57,487 nucleotides of DNA from DATEAV01 sp964575425 (GCA_964575425.1 CAZNRD010000019.1:1-57487); one strand, 5' to 3'. Shown: positions 40,442 through 50,189, numbered from the stretch's first letter. The notes: generated from the sequence alone by a model not told the origin. Made by a program: numbers and translations.

Positions 40442-41758
40442 ATGGACATCACCGTGCATCCAGGAAAGCCCCTCCGTGGGGTTGTGAGTCTCCCGGGTGA
40501 CAAATCGGTTTCCCACCGGGCAGCGTTGCTGGGAGCCATAACCGAGGGGAAGACCTGTCTCGACAACTTCCTGGTGGCGGGTGTCACCGAGGTGACCCTC
40601 AGGGCGCTCTCCCAACTCGGGGTCAGATGGGGTCTGGAAGGGACCAGGCTGACGGTGGAAGGGAAGGGTCTTCATGGGCTCCGGTCCCCGGAAGCGGCCC
40701 TCGACTGTGGCAACTCGGCGGCCACGATGCGCCTGCTGGCGGGGCTGCTGGCTCAGGGTGGCCTGCCCGGGGTCCTGGATGGCTCCGCCGGACTGCGACG
40801 CCGTCCCATGGCCCGCGTAGTTGACGCCCTTCAGTCCATCGGAGTCCCCGTCTCAGCCAGCGATGGCGGATTGGCTCCCCTGAGGCTTGCCTCTCGTCCG
40901 CGCCACCAGGCGCTGAAGAGCTCGCGCATCACACTACCTGTCGCCAGCGCGCAGGTCAAGTCGGCGATCCTCATCGCCGGGCTGGCCGCCGAGGGCCCTA
41001 TCTCTCTGCGAGAGCCCGGACCTTCGCGCGATCATACCGAGCGTCTGTTGGAGAGGATGGGCGTCCAGCTACGCCGAAATCCAGCGGCCAACGAAATAAC
41101 CCTCTTCCCGCCAGGTGACTCGCTCCGCCCGCTGAGGATGGCCATTCCAGGAGATCTATCGTCGGCGGCCTTCCTGATCGTGGCGGCATTGATCACCCCG
41201 GGGTCGGAGCTCCACCTGCGCAACGTGGGCCTGAACCCCACCCGCACCGGATTCCTCGATGTGCTGGACAGAATGGGAGCAGAGATCGTGGTGGTCCGAG
41301 ATGAGCCAGGCGACCCGGAACCAGTTGGGAGCCTGGTGGTGCGCCACTCGACGCTCAAAGGAGTGGAGGTAGAAGACGATCTTGTGGTCAGGATGATTGA
41401 TGAGTTCCCGGCCCTGGCAGTGGCCGCGACTTACGCCGAGGGTCGGACCAGAGTGAGGCAGGCGGAGGAACTCCGTCTCAAGGAGTCGGACCGGATCGCT
41501 TCGCTCTGCCAGGAGCTGGGCGCTCTGGGCGTTGACATCGAAGAGAGGTGCGACGGGTTCATCATCGTCGGAGGCAAGCCACCCCGCGGGGGAAGACTCC
41601 ACTCGCATGGCGATCACCGGTTGGCCATGGCCCTGGCAGTCGCCGGGACAGCAGCCGCTGGCCCGGTTACGGTGGAGGGTGCGGAAAGTGTCCTTGAATC
41701 CTATCCGGGTTTCGTCGGGCAGCTCAGCGAACTGGGCGGGGCAATCGAGGTTCACTGA
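40442..41758 (+). CDS. aroA: EPSP synthase (3-phosphoshikimate 1-carboxyvinyltransferase)
   Basis: Sixth step of the shikimate pathway. The 438-residue protein has PGDKSVSHRAALLGAITEGK, LDCGNSAATMRLLAGLLA, SAQVKSAILIAGLAAEG, DLSSAAFLIVAALI, LKESDRIASLCQELGALG and HSHGDHRLAMALAVAG. NSAATMR, with Ala where glyphosate-sensitive enzymes carry Gly, is worth noting. GAGG precedes ATG 40442. It is 3 nt after tyrA and 2 nt before aroE. Confidence 0.95.
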   Translation: MDITVHPGKPLRGVVSLPGDKSVSHRAALLGAITEGKTCLDNFLVAGVTEVTLRALSQLGVRWGLEGTRLTVEGKGLHGLRSPEAALDCGNSAATMRLLAGLLAQGGLPGVLDGSAGLRRRPMARVVDALQSIGVPVSASDGGLAPLRLASRPRHQALKSSRITLPVASAQVKSAILIAGLAAEGPISLREPGPSRDHTERLLERMGVQLRRNPAANEITLFPPGDSLRPLRMAIPGDLSSAAFLIVAALITPGSELHLRNVGLNPTRTGFLDVLDRMGAEIVVVRDEPGDPEPVGSLVVRHSTLKGVEVEDDLVVRMIDEFPALAVAATYAEGRTRVRQAEELRLKESDRIASLCQELGALGVDIEERCDGFIIVGGKPPRGGRLHSHGDHRLAMALAVAGTAAAGPVTVEGAESVLESYPGFVGQLSELGGAIEVH

Positions 41759-41760
41759 GG

Positions 41761-42630
41761 ATGGTCTACTCGCTCGGGATCATCGGCTGCCACGTGGAGA
41801 GAAGCCTTTCGCCTCTCTTGCACACTGCCGCGCTTGGCGCCCTGGGGTTGACCGGAGAGTACCGCATCTATCCGGTGGAACCGGGGAGAGAGTCAGTCTC
41901 GAGGATCCGGGAGCTGCTGGCCCTGGTTCGGGACGGAACCATCGTGGGCTTGAACATCACGATGCCCTACAAGGAGATTGTGCTGCCCTGGCTCGATGAT
42001 CTGACGGAAGAGGCGCGTGCCATCGGAGCGATCAACACCGTGTTCACGAGGTCACACTCCCTGATCGGCGACAACACAGATGCAGAAGGCTTCATCAAGG
42101 ATCTGCAGGCGCAGTCGGGGCAGCGGGAGGGCGTCGCCTTGATCCTGGGAGCGGGCGGGGCGGCGCGCGCCGTTGCTTTCGCCCTGGCCACCCGCGGCTG
42201 GAAGGTATGCGTGGCCGCTCGGCGCTTTGACCAGGCGCGGAGGCTGGCTGCGGACCTCGGCCGAAAGCCTTCCCTGCGGATCGAGCCTCTGACGCTCGAT
42301 GCCGGGAGCCTCGAGAAGGTCCTCCTGGACCTCACTCTGCTGGTCAATGCCACTCCGGCTGGCTCGGCACTGCAGGGCGATGAGACACCCTGGCCCCCTG
42401 GCCTCAACCTTCCTGCTCATGCTGTTGTCTATGACCTCGTCTACGACCCGCGAGAGACGCGGCTGATGAAGATGGCGCGAGAGGCAGGCCTCACGGCGAT
42501 TGGCGGGATGGGCATGCTTGTTGAGCAGGCAGCCCTCGCGTTCGAACTCTGGACAGGCCGCACTGCTCCGCGGCGGGTTATGAAGGAAGCCCTCCTGCAA
42601 GCATCCCTCGACCCCAGGACAGAAGGATGA
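41761..42630 (+). CDS. aroE: Shikimate dehydrogenase
   Basis: NADPH-dependent reduction of 3-dehydroshikimate. The 289-residue product has VERSLSPLLHTAALGALGL, GLNITMPYKEIVLPWL with the catalytic Lys, AIGAINTVF, LIGDNTDAEGFIKDL, LILGAGGAARAVAFAL and the cofactor loop VAARRFDQARR, plus GMGMLVEQAALAFELWTG. Spacing of 2 nt from aroA and 4 nt to aroC implies a single transcript. Confidence 0.95.
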   Translation: MVYSLGIIGCHVERSLSPLLHTAALGALGLTGEYRIYPVEPGRESVSRIRELLALVRDGTIVGLNITMPYKEIVLPWLDDLTEEARAIGAINTVFTRSHSLIGDNTDAEGFIKDLQAQSGQREGVALILGAGGAARAVAFALATRGWKVCVAARRFDQARRLAADLGRKPSLRIEPLTLDAGSLEKVLLDLTLLVNATPAGSALQGDETPWPPGLNLPAHAVVYDLVYDPRETRLMKMAREAGLTAIGGMGMLVEQAALAFELWTGRTAPRRVMKEALLQASLDPRTEG

Positions 42631-42634
42631 CAAC

Positions 42635-43828
42635 ATGCCGCTGCGCTATCTGACTGCGGGCGAATCACACGGGCCGGCTCTCGTGGCCATCCTCGAGGGT
42701 CTGCCGGCAGGCTTGCCTCTGGATGCCGAGATCGTCAACCGCCAGCTGGCGCGCAGGCAGCAGGGGGTTGGCGCGGGGCCGAGAATGGCGCTCGAGAGAG
42801 ATGAAGTCAGGATTCTGGCAGGCGTGATGGACGGAGCAACGACAGGCTCGCCTCTGGCATTGTTGATTGAGAACCGGGACCACACGAACTGGTCAGGAAG
42901 GCGCATACCTCCGCTCACGCGTCCTCGACCGGGTCACGGCGACCTTCCGGCGGCCCTGAAGTATCGCTATGCCGATTTGCGTCCAGCGCTGGAGCGCGCC
43001 TCGGCACGCGAGACCGCTGCACGCGTCGCCGTGGGGGCGGTCTGCCGCCATCTTCTGGCTGCGCTCGCCATCGAATTGGGCGGCTATGTTCTCTCGATCG
43101 GCCAGATCGAGGCCGACGTCGGCGCATTACCGCTGGCCGAACGAGGTCGCCTCGCAGAAGAGTCGGAGGTTCGCTGCCCCGATTGCCGGGCAGCGGAGGA
43201 GATGAGGCAGGCGATCGCCAAGGCCCGTGCGGACAAAGACACTCTCGGTGGTGTCATTGAGGTCTTCGTCCTCGGGGTTCCGCCCGGATTCGGATCGCAT
43301 GTTCATTGGGACCGGCGCCTGGACGCCCGCCTCGCCGGCGCTCTTCTCGGCGTGCCGGCTGTCAAGGGAGTCGAGTTTGGGCCGGCGTTCGCCAATGCGC
43401 GCCTACCGGGAACGCAGGTGCACGACGCCATCCGCCTGCAAGACGGAGAACTGGTGCAACCCACAAACCGGGCCGGCGGTATCGAGGCGGGGATCACGAC
43501 CGGGCAGCCGCTGCTGATGCGACTGGCCATGAAGCCGATTGCCACGACGCTGACACCCCAGCCAACGGTCAACCTGGTCGAGGGGCGGGAGTCGCAGACC
43601 GTCTACGAGCGCTCGGACGTCTGTCCTGTTCCTCGGGCAGTCCCGATTGTGGAAGCAGTCTGCGCCATTGCCCTGGCGGATGCCATCCTGGAGAGGCTCG
43701 GCGGCGATACGTTGGAGGAAATCCAGACGCGCTTCGCGATCCTCCCCCGGGCCAGACTGAGCGACGTGCACGTCGATGGCGCCGAGCGAATCTTCTGGCC
43801 GAATGACGGGAGCCCGACCTCCGGATGA
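42635..43828 (+). CDS. aroC: Chorismate synthase
   Basis: FMN-dependent last step to chorismate. The 397-residue product has LTAGESHGPALVAILEGLPA, RQQGVGAGPRMALERDEV, TRPRPGHGDLPAALKYRYAD, RASARETAARVAVGAVCRHL, GVEFGPAFANARLPG and RAGGIEAGITTGQPLLMRLA. It overlaps aroKB by 4 nt. Confidence 0.95.
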   Translation: MPLRYLTAGESHGPALVAILEGLPAGLPLDAEIVNRQLARRQQGVGAGPRMALERDEVRILAGVMDGATTGSPLALLIENRDHTNWSGRRIPPLTRPRPGHGDLPAALKYRYADLRPALERASARETAARVAVGAVCRHLLAALAIELGGYVLSIGQIEADVGALPLAERGRLAEESEVRCPDCRAAEEMRQAIAKARADKDTLGGVIEVFVLGVPPGFGSHVHWDRRLDARLAGALLGVPAVKGVEFGPAFANARLPGTQVHDAIRLQDGELVQPTNRAGGIEAGITTGQPLLMRLAMKPIATTLTPQPTVNLVEGRESQTVYERSDVCPVPRAVPIVEAVCAIALADAILERLGGDTLEEIQTRFAILPRARLSDVHVDGAERIFWPNDGSPTSG

Positions 43829-45375
43829 TGTACTTCCTGTATGGGCCTCCCGCCTCCGGAAAGACAACCATCGGCCGCATGCTGGCAGAGCGGCTCAGGG
43901 TTCCTTTCCGGGACCTGGACCAGGAGATCGAGACACGGGCAGGGATGACTCTTCCACGGATTTTCGACCGCTACGGGGAGGCCGGGTTGAGGGCGCAGGA
44001 ACGACTGGCCCTGGAGACGACCCTGGCGCGAGGCGCCGGGGTGGTCGCCCTGGGCGGCGGTGCTCTGCTCGACCGTGAACTGCGCAGCCGCGTTGAGGCG
44101 GCCGGGCGCGTCCTCTGTCTGTCTGCCTCGCTTCACACCCTCGCCTGCAGGCTGGAAAGTCAGGCAGTCGATCGCCCGCTGATGAGGGGAGACAACCGGG
44201 AGCGACTGGCGGAACTGCTGGCCTCCCGTGATGGGCACTACCGTTCGTTTGCGCTTCGCGTCAGCACGGAAGGCCGCAGCCCCGAGCAGTCGGCGTGGGA
44301 AGCACAACTGCGCCTCGGAGCCTTTCACCTGCGCGGGATGGGTGAGGGATGTGACGTGCGCGTCCAGTCTGGTGGAATTGGTTCCCTTGCCAGGTTGATG
44401 CGTGAGCGGGACCTTCACGGGCCGGTGGTTGTCGCGACCGACAGCAACGTCGGCCCGCTGTACGTGCCAGCATGCCGCCGAAATCTCCGACAATGCAGCT
44501 TCCGAGTGGGCGTGGTCACTCTGCCTTCTGGTGAGCGGTACAAGGTGATTGCGCAGGTCGTCCGGCTGTGGCAGGCCTTCCGGCGCGCTGGGCTTGAACG
44601 GGGGAGCACCGTACTGGCGCTGGGGGGCGGTGTGATCGGTGATCTGGCGGGTTTCGCAGCGGCGACGTACCTGCGGGGGCTCGCGTGGGTCAATGCGCCA
44701 ACCACCCTGCTCGCCATGATCGACGCTGGCTTCGGAGGCAAGACGGCTATCAATCTCGGGAAGGCCAAGAACCAGGTGGGGGCCTTTCACTCCCCGAGGC
44801 TTGTCCTGGCGGACCCTGAGGCGCTGGCAACCCTGCCAGATGTGGAACTGAGGAGTGGATTGGCCGAAGTCGTCAAGCACGGTGTGATCGGGGATCCCGG
44901 GTTGCTGGATATGGTGGCTGCGGGCCTCGAAGGCTTCAAGGCCCACGCGGCAGAGGCCATCCCTCGGGCCATGGCTGTCAAGCTTCGCATTGTCGAGGCG
45001 GATCCCCATGAGAGGGGCCTGAGGGCTGTCTTGAACTTCGGCCACACTGTCGGTCACGGACTGGAAGTCGCGTCACGCTATTCGCTGCGGCATGGCGAAG
45101 CGGTGGCCATCGGGATGGTGGTCGAAGGCCGCATCGCCGACTCGATCGGCCTTGCGCCCCGTGATCTGGCCAGGTCGCTGGCAGAGATCCTGGGGCGAAA
45201 CGGGCTGCCAACAGAAATCCCAAAGTCCATCGACCGCCTTGCCGTGGTGCGGGCGATGACGCTGGACAAGAAGCGCAGGGATGGCCGAGTGCGGTTTGCC
45301 CTGCCTGTGGACTTTGGCAAGGTCGAGGCCGCGGTGGAAGTCGAGGGCTGGCAGGATTGGATTCTGACTTGCTAG
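43825..45375 (+). CDS. aroKB: Fused shikimate kinase and 3-dehydroquinate synthase
   Basis: A two-enzyme protein of 516 residues. The kinase half (about 1-165) has YGPPASGKTTIGRMLAERL, DLDQEIETRAGMTLPRIFD, ERLALETTLARGAGVVALGG and a C-terminal RSFALRVSTEG segment. After a short linker, the dehydroquinate synthase half (about 172-516) has LPSGERYKVIAQVVRLWQAF, LALGGGVIGDLAGFAAATYL, NAPTTLLAMIDAGFGGKTAI, LAEVVKHGVIGD, LNFGHTVGHGLEVASRYSL and LDKKRRDGRVRFALP. Such K-B fusions are known from Thermotoga. Both active sites look complete. Confidence 0.94.
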   Translation: MMYFLYGPPASGKTTIGRMLAERLRVPFRDLDQEIETRAGMTLPRIFDRYGEAGLRAQERLALETTLARGAGVVALGGGALLDRELRSRVEAAGRVLCLSASLHTLACRLESQAVDRPLMRGDNRERLAELLASRDGHYRSFALRVSTEGRSPEQSAWEAQLRLGAFHLRGMGEGCDVRVQSGGIGSLARLMRERDLHGPVVVATDSNVGPLYVPACRRNLRQCSFRVGVVTLPSGERYKVIAQVVRLWQAFRRAGLERGSTVLALGGGVIGDLAGFAAATYLRGLAWVNAPTTLLAMIDAGFGGKTAINLGKAKNQVGAFHSPRLVLADPEALATLPDVELRSGLAEVVKHGVIGDPGLLDMVAAGLEGFKAHAAEAIPRAMAVKLRIVEADPHERGLRAVLNFGHTVGHGLEVASRYSLRHGEAVAIGMVVEGRIADSIGLAPRDLARSLAEILGRNGLPTEIPKSIDRLAVVRAMTLDKKRRDGRVRFALPVDFGKVEAAVEVEGWQDWILTC

Positions 45376-45385
45376 AGGAGGCGGA

Positions 45386-45838
45386 GTGAAAGCGGTCTTG
45401 GTGCTGCACGGGCCAAACCTGGACCTTCTGGGCGAGCGCGAGCCGGAGGTCTACGGACGGATGAACCTCGACGAAATCAATCAGCGCCTGACGGAACTCG
45501 GTAGGGAGATCGGCCTGGAGGTGCGCTGCGTGCAATCGAACAGCGAAGGGGGGCTGATCGACGTGCTGCACGAGGCGCGAAAGTGGGCAGACGGCGTGGT
45601 CTTCAATCCCGCCGGGTACACGCACACCTCGGTTGCACTGCGAGATGCGGTGTCGGCAATTGCTCTTCCCGTGATCGAAGTCCATCTTTCCAACGTGTAC
45701 TCCCGCGAGGACTACCGCCATCTCTCGCACATCGCGCCTGTGTGTGCTGGTCGGATCGTTGGCTTTGGCTGGCGCTCCTACCTGCTGGGGCTGCATGCCC
45801 TGGCGCAGATCCTGGCCGAGGGTGACGAGGACGGGTGA
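45386..45838 (+). CDS. aroQ: 3-dehydroquinate dehydratase, type II
   Basis: Dehydrates 3-dehydroquinate. The 150-residue product has LVLHGPNLDLLGEREPEVYG, VQSNSEGGLIDVLHEA, FNPAGYTHTSVALRDA, PVIEVHLSNVYSREDYRH and CAGRIVGFGWRSYLLGL, with the catalytic Tyr and His in place. GTG 45386 follows AGGAGGCGGA. It overlaps the aminotransferase gene by 4 nt. Confidence 0.95.
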   Translation: MKAVLVLHGPNLDLLGEREPEVYGRMNLDEINQRLTELGREIGLEVRCVQSNSEGGLIDVLHEARKWADGVVFNPAGYTHTSVALRDAVSAIALPVIEVHLSNVYSREDYRHLSHIAPVCAGRIVGFGWRSYLLGLHALAQILAEGDEDG

Positions 45839-47043
45839 GAGCATTCTCTGAGCGCCTGGTGGCTTTGGACCCGCACTACTTCGCATCACTCCAGGCGAAG
45901 GTCCAGGCACTGCAATTGCGAGGCCAGAAAGTGCTGCGCCTTGACCTCGGGTCACCCGACCTGCCGCCTCCGCCTGCCATCCTTAGGGCGCTCTCGGCCG
46001 CCGTCTGGCTGGAGGACCGACATGGCTACCAGAACCATCGAGGGCCGCTTGCCCTGCGGCAGGCGTGGGCCGAGATGTACCTGCGCCGGCATCAGGTGGA
46101 ACTCGACCCGGAACGGGAAATTCTGCCCCTGGCAGGGTCCAAGGAGGGCATCTTCCTCCTGACCCAGGCCCTGGTGGATGCCGATGACGTTGTGCTCATT
46201 CCGGACCCCGGCTATCTGACCTACAGCCGAGCGGCGCTTTTCGCTAAGGCGGAGGTGTGCTGGATGCCGTTGAGGCAGGGGGAAGGCTACTTGCCAGCCC
46301 TCGAGGACATTCCACACGACCTCCTGCGGCGAACCAAGCTGATGTGGTTGAACTACCCCAACAACCCCACCGGGGCAACAGCACCTCTCGAGTTCTTCTC
46401 CCGGGCGGTGGCCTTTGCGCACGAGCACAACCTGCTCCTGTGCCACGACGCAGCCTACAGCCGGGTGACCTTCGACGGTTACCACGCTCCCAGCCTGCTG
46501 GAAGTCGACGGCGCCAGGGAGGTGGCCGTCGAATTCAACTCACTCTCCAAGTCACACAACATGGCCGGCTGGCGGGTCGGGGTTGTGGTGGGAAACGAGC
46601 GAGCCCTTTCGGCCCTGCACGTCCTAAAGACGCACGTTGATAGCGGCCAGTTTCTGCCCATCCTGGAGGCCGCGGCTGCGGCCCTGAGCGGTGATGAGGA
46701 ATGGATCCAGGAGCGAAATGAGATGTACCGCAGGCGACGAGACCTTGTCCTTGCGACGCTCCTCAAGCTGGGAGTGCAGGTCTTCACGCCCCAAGCCTCG
46801 CTCTACGTCTGGGCTCCCGTTCCCTGCGGTTGGACTTCAATGGACTTCACGTCGGCTCTCCTCGAACAGTCAGCAGTAAGCCTGGCGCCCGGTGTCGTCT
46901 TCGGCAGCCGGGGAGAAGGCTTCATCCGGCTTTCCCTTGGTGCACCGACGGACCACATTGCAGAGGCGATGGACCGCCTGGCCTCCTGGTGGCCGAGCAG
47001 TGTTTCTCGCCATCCTTTCCGGCATGGTGGAGACATGTCATGA
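45835..47043 (+). CDS. Class I/II aminotransferase, probably aromatic or DapL-like
   Basis: A 402-residue PLP enzyme. Motifs include RLDLGSPDLPPPPAI, YQNHRGPLALRQAWAEMY, LPLAGSKEGIFLLTQAL, MWLNYPNNPTGATAP, LCHDAAYSRVTFDGY and the PLP-Lys site FNSLSKSHNMAGWRVGV. The order and length resemble LL-diaminopimelate aminotransferases and aspartate/prephenate aminotransferases (fold type I). Within an operon holding tyrA and, across the promoter region, pheA, the likely substrates are aromatic 2-oxo acids or prephenate; aspartate-family use is also possible since thrC and thrB follow. GTG 45835 overlaps aroQ. Confidence 0.85.
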   Translation: MRAFSERLVALDPHYFASLQAKVQALQLRGQKVLRLDLGSPDLPPPPAILRALSAAVWLEDRHGYQNHRGPLALRQAWAEMYLRRHQVELDPEREILPLAGSKEGIFLLTQALVDADDVVLIPDPGYLTYSRAALFAKAEVCWMPLRQGEGYLPALEDIPHDLLRRTKLMWLNYPNNPTGATAPLEFFSRAVAFAHEHNLLLCHDAAYSRVTFDGYHAPSLLEVDGAREVAVEFNSLSKSHNMAGWRVGVVVGNERALSALHVLKTHVDSGQFLPILEAAAAALSGDEEWIQERNEMYRRRRDLVLATLLKLGVQVFTPQASLYVWAPVPCGWTSMDFTSALLEQSAVSLAPGVVFGSRGEGFIRLSLGAPTDHIAEAMDRLASWWPSSVSRHPFRHGGDMS

Positions 47044-48092
47044 GATCCTGGCCCGGGATCATCGAGTACTACCGTCCGTTCCTGAACCTCCCACCCGGTA
47101 CCGAGGTGGTTACCTTGCTGGAGGGGAATACCCCGCTTGTTCCCTTGCCTCGGCTGGCGGAGGCTCTCGGCGCGGCGACGCTCTTCGCCAAGTGCGAGGG
47201 CCTCAATCCCAGCGGTTCGTTCAAGGACCGAGGCATGACAATGGCGGTGAGTGAGGCAGCCCATAAGGGCGCGCGGGCGCTGATCTGTGCCAGTACTGGG
47301 AACACGGCTGCGAGCGCAGCGGCCTATGCGGCGCGGGCGGGCCTGCGCGCCTTCGTGCTGATCCCCCAGGGGAAGGTCGCGCTGGGCAAACTCGCCGGCG
47401 CGCTTGCCTATGGGGCGGAAGTCATTCAGATCGAAGGGTCGTTCGACGCCGCGCTCGCGATCGTGCGGAGGATCGCAGACGAGATGCCGGTCGCGCTGGT
47501 CAACTCGGTCAATCCCTATCGCTTGGAGGGCCAGAAGACAGCGGCTTTTGAGATATGCGACGTGCTGGGCCGGGCTCCGGACTGGTTGGCCTTGCCGGTG
47601 GGCAACGCCGGGAATGTCACGGCCTACTGGATGGGGTTTCGGCAATACCATCATGAAAAGGGAACGGGATTGCCGCGGCTGCTCGGCGTTCAGGCAGCCG
47701 GTGCTGCCCCATTGGTCCTCGGGCATCGGGTCGAGAAGCCGGAGACGCTGGCCACCGCCATCCGCATCGGCAATCCGGTGCGCGGGGAGGACGCTCTCGA
47801 AGCGGTGAAGGAATCGCGGGGGAGGCTCATCGCGGTGAGTGACGAGGCCATTCTCGAAGCCCAGCGACTGTTGGCGGAGGAGGGTGTCTGGGTCGAACCT
47901 GCGTCAGCCGCCAGTCTGGCCGGGCTGCGTGAAGGCGTCCGCGCGAAATGCATCGACCTGCGCGGCAAGGACGTGGTCTGTGTGTGCACCGGACATGGAC
48001 TGAAGGACCCGGCAGCGATCACCGATCACCACGCCCGGCCGAGGCTCATCCCAGCCAGCGTCGAGGCCCTGCGGGAAATGGTGAGACTATGA
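47040..48092 (+). CDS. thrC: Threonine synthase
   Basis: PLP enzyme converting O-phosphohomoserine to threonine. The 350-residue product has EGNTPLVPLPRLAEALG, the PLP-Lys motif NPSGSFKDRGMTMAVSEA, CASTGNTAASAAAYAARAGL, NSVNPYRLEGQKTAAFEI and the glycine-rich LPVGNAGNVTAYWMGF. ATG 47040 overlaps the aminotransferase stop (ATGA). Short form, as in many thermophiles. Confidence 0.93.
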   Translation: MRSWPGIIEYYRPFLNLPPGTEVVTLLEGNTPLVPLPRLAEALGAATLFAKCEGLNPSGSFKDRGMTMAVSEAAHKGARALICASTGNTAASAAAYAARAGLRAFVLIPQGKVALGKLAGALAYGAEVIQIEGSFDAALAIVRRIADEMPVALVNSVNPYRLEGQKTAAFEICDVLGRAPDWLALPVGNAGNVTAYWMGFRQYHHEKGTGLPRLLGVQAAGAAPLVLGHRVEKPETLATAIRIGNPVRGEDALEAVKESRGRLIAVSDEAILEAQRLLAEEGVWVEPASAASLAGLREGVRAKCIDLRGKDVVCVCTGHGLKDPAAITDHHARPRLIPASVEALREMVRL

Positions 48093-49000
48093 GCAGAGTA
48101 CGCGTCACCGTTCCTGCCTCAAGTGCAAACCTCGGGCCAGGATTCGACGCGCTCGGGCTTGCCCTGGCGCAGTACAACGAGATCGAGCTGGAGATATCCG
48201 GGGATGGCCTCCAGATTGAGCTCGAGGGCGACCATGCGGATTGCCTGCGGGCTGACAGCTCAAACCTCATCGCACAGGCCGTAGCCTGCTTGTTCGACGA
48301 GCTCGGACTTCCGCAGCCGGGCTTGCGCATCCGCGCTGTCTGCCAGATACCGGTCGGAATGGGATTGGGCTCATCGGCCGCCGCCATCGTCGCCGGTCTG
48401 GCGGGCGCCAACGCCCTCGCGGGTGCTGGTCTTTCGCGGGAGCGATTGCTCCGCCTTGCCCATAAGCTGGAAGGCCATGCCGACAACGCCGCCGCCGCCC
48501 TCTACGGAGGCCTCAACGTCGTGGCGACAGGTCCTGACGGTCCGCTGTCGCGCCAGGTCCCCCTCCCTGACCTCAGAGTGTCGCTCGCTCTGCCAGCGCT
48601 GGACTTGCCCACGAAGAACATGCGAAAGGCACTTCCGCCGATGGTGCCCCTGCCCGATGCTGCCAGCAACCTGGGATGGACCGCATTGACCATCGAGGGT
48701 TTGCGTCAGGGGGACTATGAGCTGCTGGCCTGGTCGATGCAGGATCGATTGCATCAGCCGTACCGCAAGGGCTTCATCCCCGGTTTTGATCTCGTCATGG
48801 AGGCTGCCCGGAAGGCCGGGGCGGCGGCGGTGGCACTTTCAGGAGCGGGCCCTGCCCTGGTGGCCTTCGCTCCCTCCGATCACGAAGAGATTGCTGAAGC
48901 CATGGCGAACGCCTTTCGGGCAGAAGGTGTTCAGGCCGACGCCCTGGTGCTGCGGGTGGATCGTGCTGGATTGCAGGTTCGGGCCGAAGCAGCCCTCTGA
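48089..49000 (+). CDS. thrB: Homoserine kinase
   Basis: GHMP kinase phosphorylating homoserine for ThrC. The 303-residue product has RVTVPASSANLGPGFDALGL, the ATP loop IPVGMGLGSSAAAIVAGLAG, LEGHADNAAAALYGGL and the C-terminal AVALSGAGPALVAFAP. ATG 48089 overlaps the thrC stop. It is the last gene of the aro-thr operon; 49001-49259 has no gene, only a CGGCTG/CAGCCG palindrome near 49193. Confidence 0.93.
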   Translation: MSRVRVTVPASSANLGPGFDALGLALAQYNEIELEISGDGLQIELEGDHADCLRADSSNLIAQAVACLFDELGLPQPGLRIRAVCQIPVGMGLGSSAAAIVAGLAGANALAGAGLSRERLLRLAHKLEGHADNAAAALYGGLNVVATGPDGPLSRQVPLPDLRVSLALPALDLPTKNMRKALPPMVPLPDAASNLGWTALTIEGLRQGDYELLAWSMQDRLHQPYRKGFIPGFDLVMEAARKAGAAAVALSGAGPALVAFAPSDHEEIAEAMANAFRAEGVQADALVLRVDRAGLQVRAEAAL

Positions 49001-49259
49001 CGCAGCTTCCGGCATGGCTTGACAACCGCTTCTGGCCTGTCGTGCGGTCTCGCTCGCCGGAGCCCGGTGACCGGCTGCTTCTTGAGTGCCCGGCGCACAG
49101 ACCTGCGAACGCAGGGTGTGGCGGGCCAGTGCAACTCTGAATATCATACCAATCGCAGCATGCGCCCGGGAGGGCCCGAAAGAGCGGGCCGGACGGCTGC
49201 GCAGCCGGTCTTGCAGCGGACGATGGCAAGCGAGATCGCGGTTCGTTGGAGGTGATGCC

Positions 49260-50189
49260 TTGCGCCTGGTAGTGGTCGGCAGCATGAACATGGACCTGGT
49301 AGTTCACGTCCCGCGCCTGCCGCGGCCGGGCGAGACAGTCATCGGCGGCGAGTTCCGCACCTACGCCGGCGGCAAGGGGACCAATCAGGCGGTGGCTGCC
49401 GCGCGCCTGGGAGCCAGCGTGACGATGATCGGCTGCGTGGGCGATGACAATTTCGGCCGCCAGTTGACCGACGGCCTGCGCAAGGAAGGGGTGGACGCAG
49501 CGCATGTCCGGGTAGTCTCCTCGACCTCCACTGGCATTGCCATGATCGCCGTGGAGGAAACCGGGCGGAACAGCATCGTGGTGTCGCCTGGCGCCAACAT
49601 GTGCCTCACTCTGGAGGACATCGCCGTCGCCCGGGAGGTGATCGACGGTGCGGACGCGTTGGTCATGTCGCTCGAGGTGCCCATGGAATGTGTCCACGAG
49701 GCGGCGCGGCGCGCCCGGGCTGGCGGGGTGCGTGTGGTGCTCAACCCCGCCCCGGCCCGAGCCCTGCCGGCCGGGCTGCTGGCCATGGTGACCGCCCTTG
49801 TCCCAAACGAGATCGAGACGACGTGGCTGACCGGCTTGCCTGTTGAGACAGTGGGCCAGGTGGAAATCGCCGCCCACTCCCTGCTGGCGCATGGCGTAGA
49901 CGGGGTGGTGGTGACCCTTGGCGAGCGCGGCGCTCTGGTGCTCGAGCCTCGCAAGGAAGGCCGTCATCTGCCGGCCTACCCGGTGGAGGTGGTGGATACC
50001 ACGGCTGCTGGAGATGCGTTTGTTGCAGCGTTGGCTGTGAGACTGGCGGAAGGGGCCTCGCTCGAGCAGGCCGCGCGCATGGCGAACGTCGCTGGCGCAC
50101 TGGCTGTCACCCGCCCGGGCGCGCAGCCAGCCATGCCGGGACGGGAAGAGCTTGAGCGGTTCATGGAGTCGAGAGCAGGAGGATGCTGA
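49260..50189 (+). CDS. rbsK: Ribokinase
   Basis: PfkB-family kinase (309 residues) phosphorylating ribose. It has LVVVGSMNMDLVVHVPRLPR, the first PfkB motif FRTYAGGKGTNQAVAAARLG, VVLNPAPARALP, VPNEIETTWLTG and the catalytic signature VEVVDTTAAGDAFVAALAVR with the Asp base. TTG 49260 is chosen for GGAGGTGATG just upstream and the family N-terminus. The next gene begins directly at its stop, suggesting joint use of ribose released from ADP-ribose-type substrates. Confidence 0.9.
   Translation: MRLVVVGSMNMDLVVHVPRLPRPGETVIGGEFRTYAGGKGTNQAVAAARLGASVTMIGCVGDDNFGRQLTDGLRKEGVDAAHVRVVSSTSTGIAMIAVEETGRNSIVVSPGANMCLTLEDIAVAREVIDGADALVMSLEVPMECVHEAARRARAGGVRVVLNPAPARALPAGLLAMVTALVPNEIETTWLTGLPVETVGQVEIAAHSLLAHGVDGVVVTLGERGALVLEPRKEGRHLPAYPVEVVDTTAAGDAFVAALAVRLAEGASLEQAARMANVAGALAVTRPGAQPAMPGREELERFMESRAGGC

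Noticed and set aside
49019..49024. TTGACA as a promoter for the ribokinase gene
   Set aside because: No -10-like hexamer 15-19 bp downstream.
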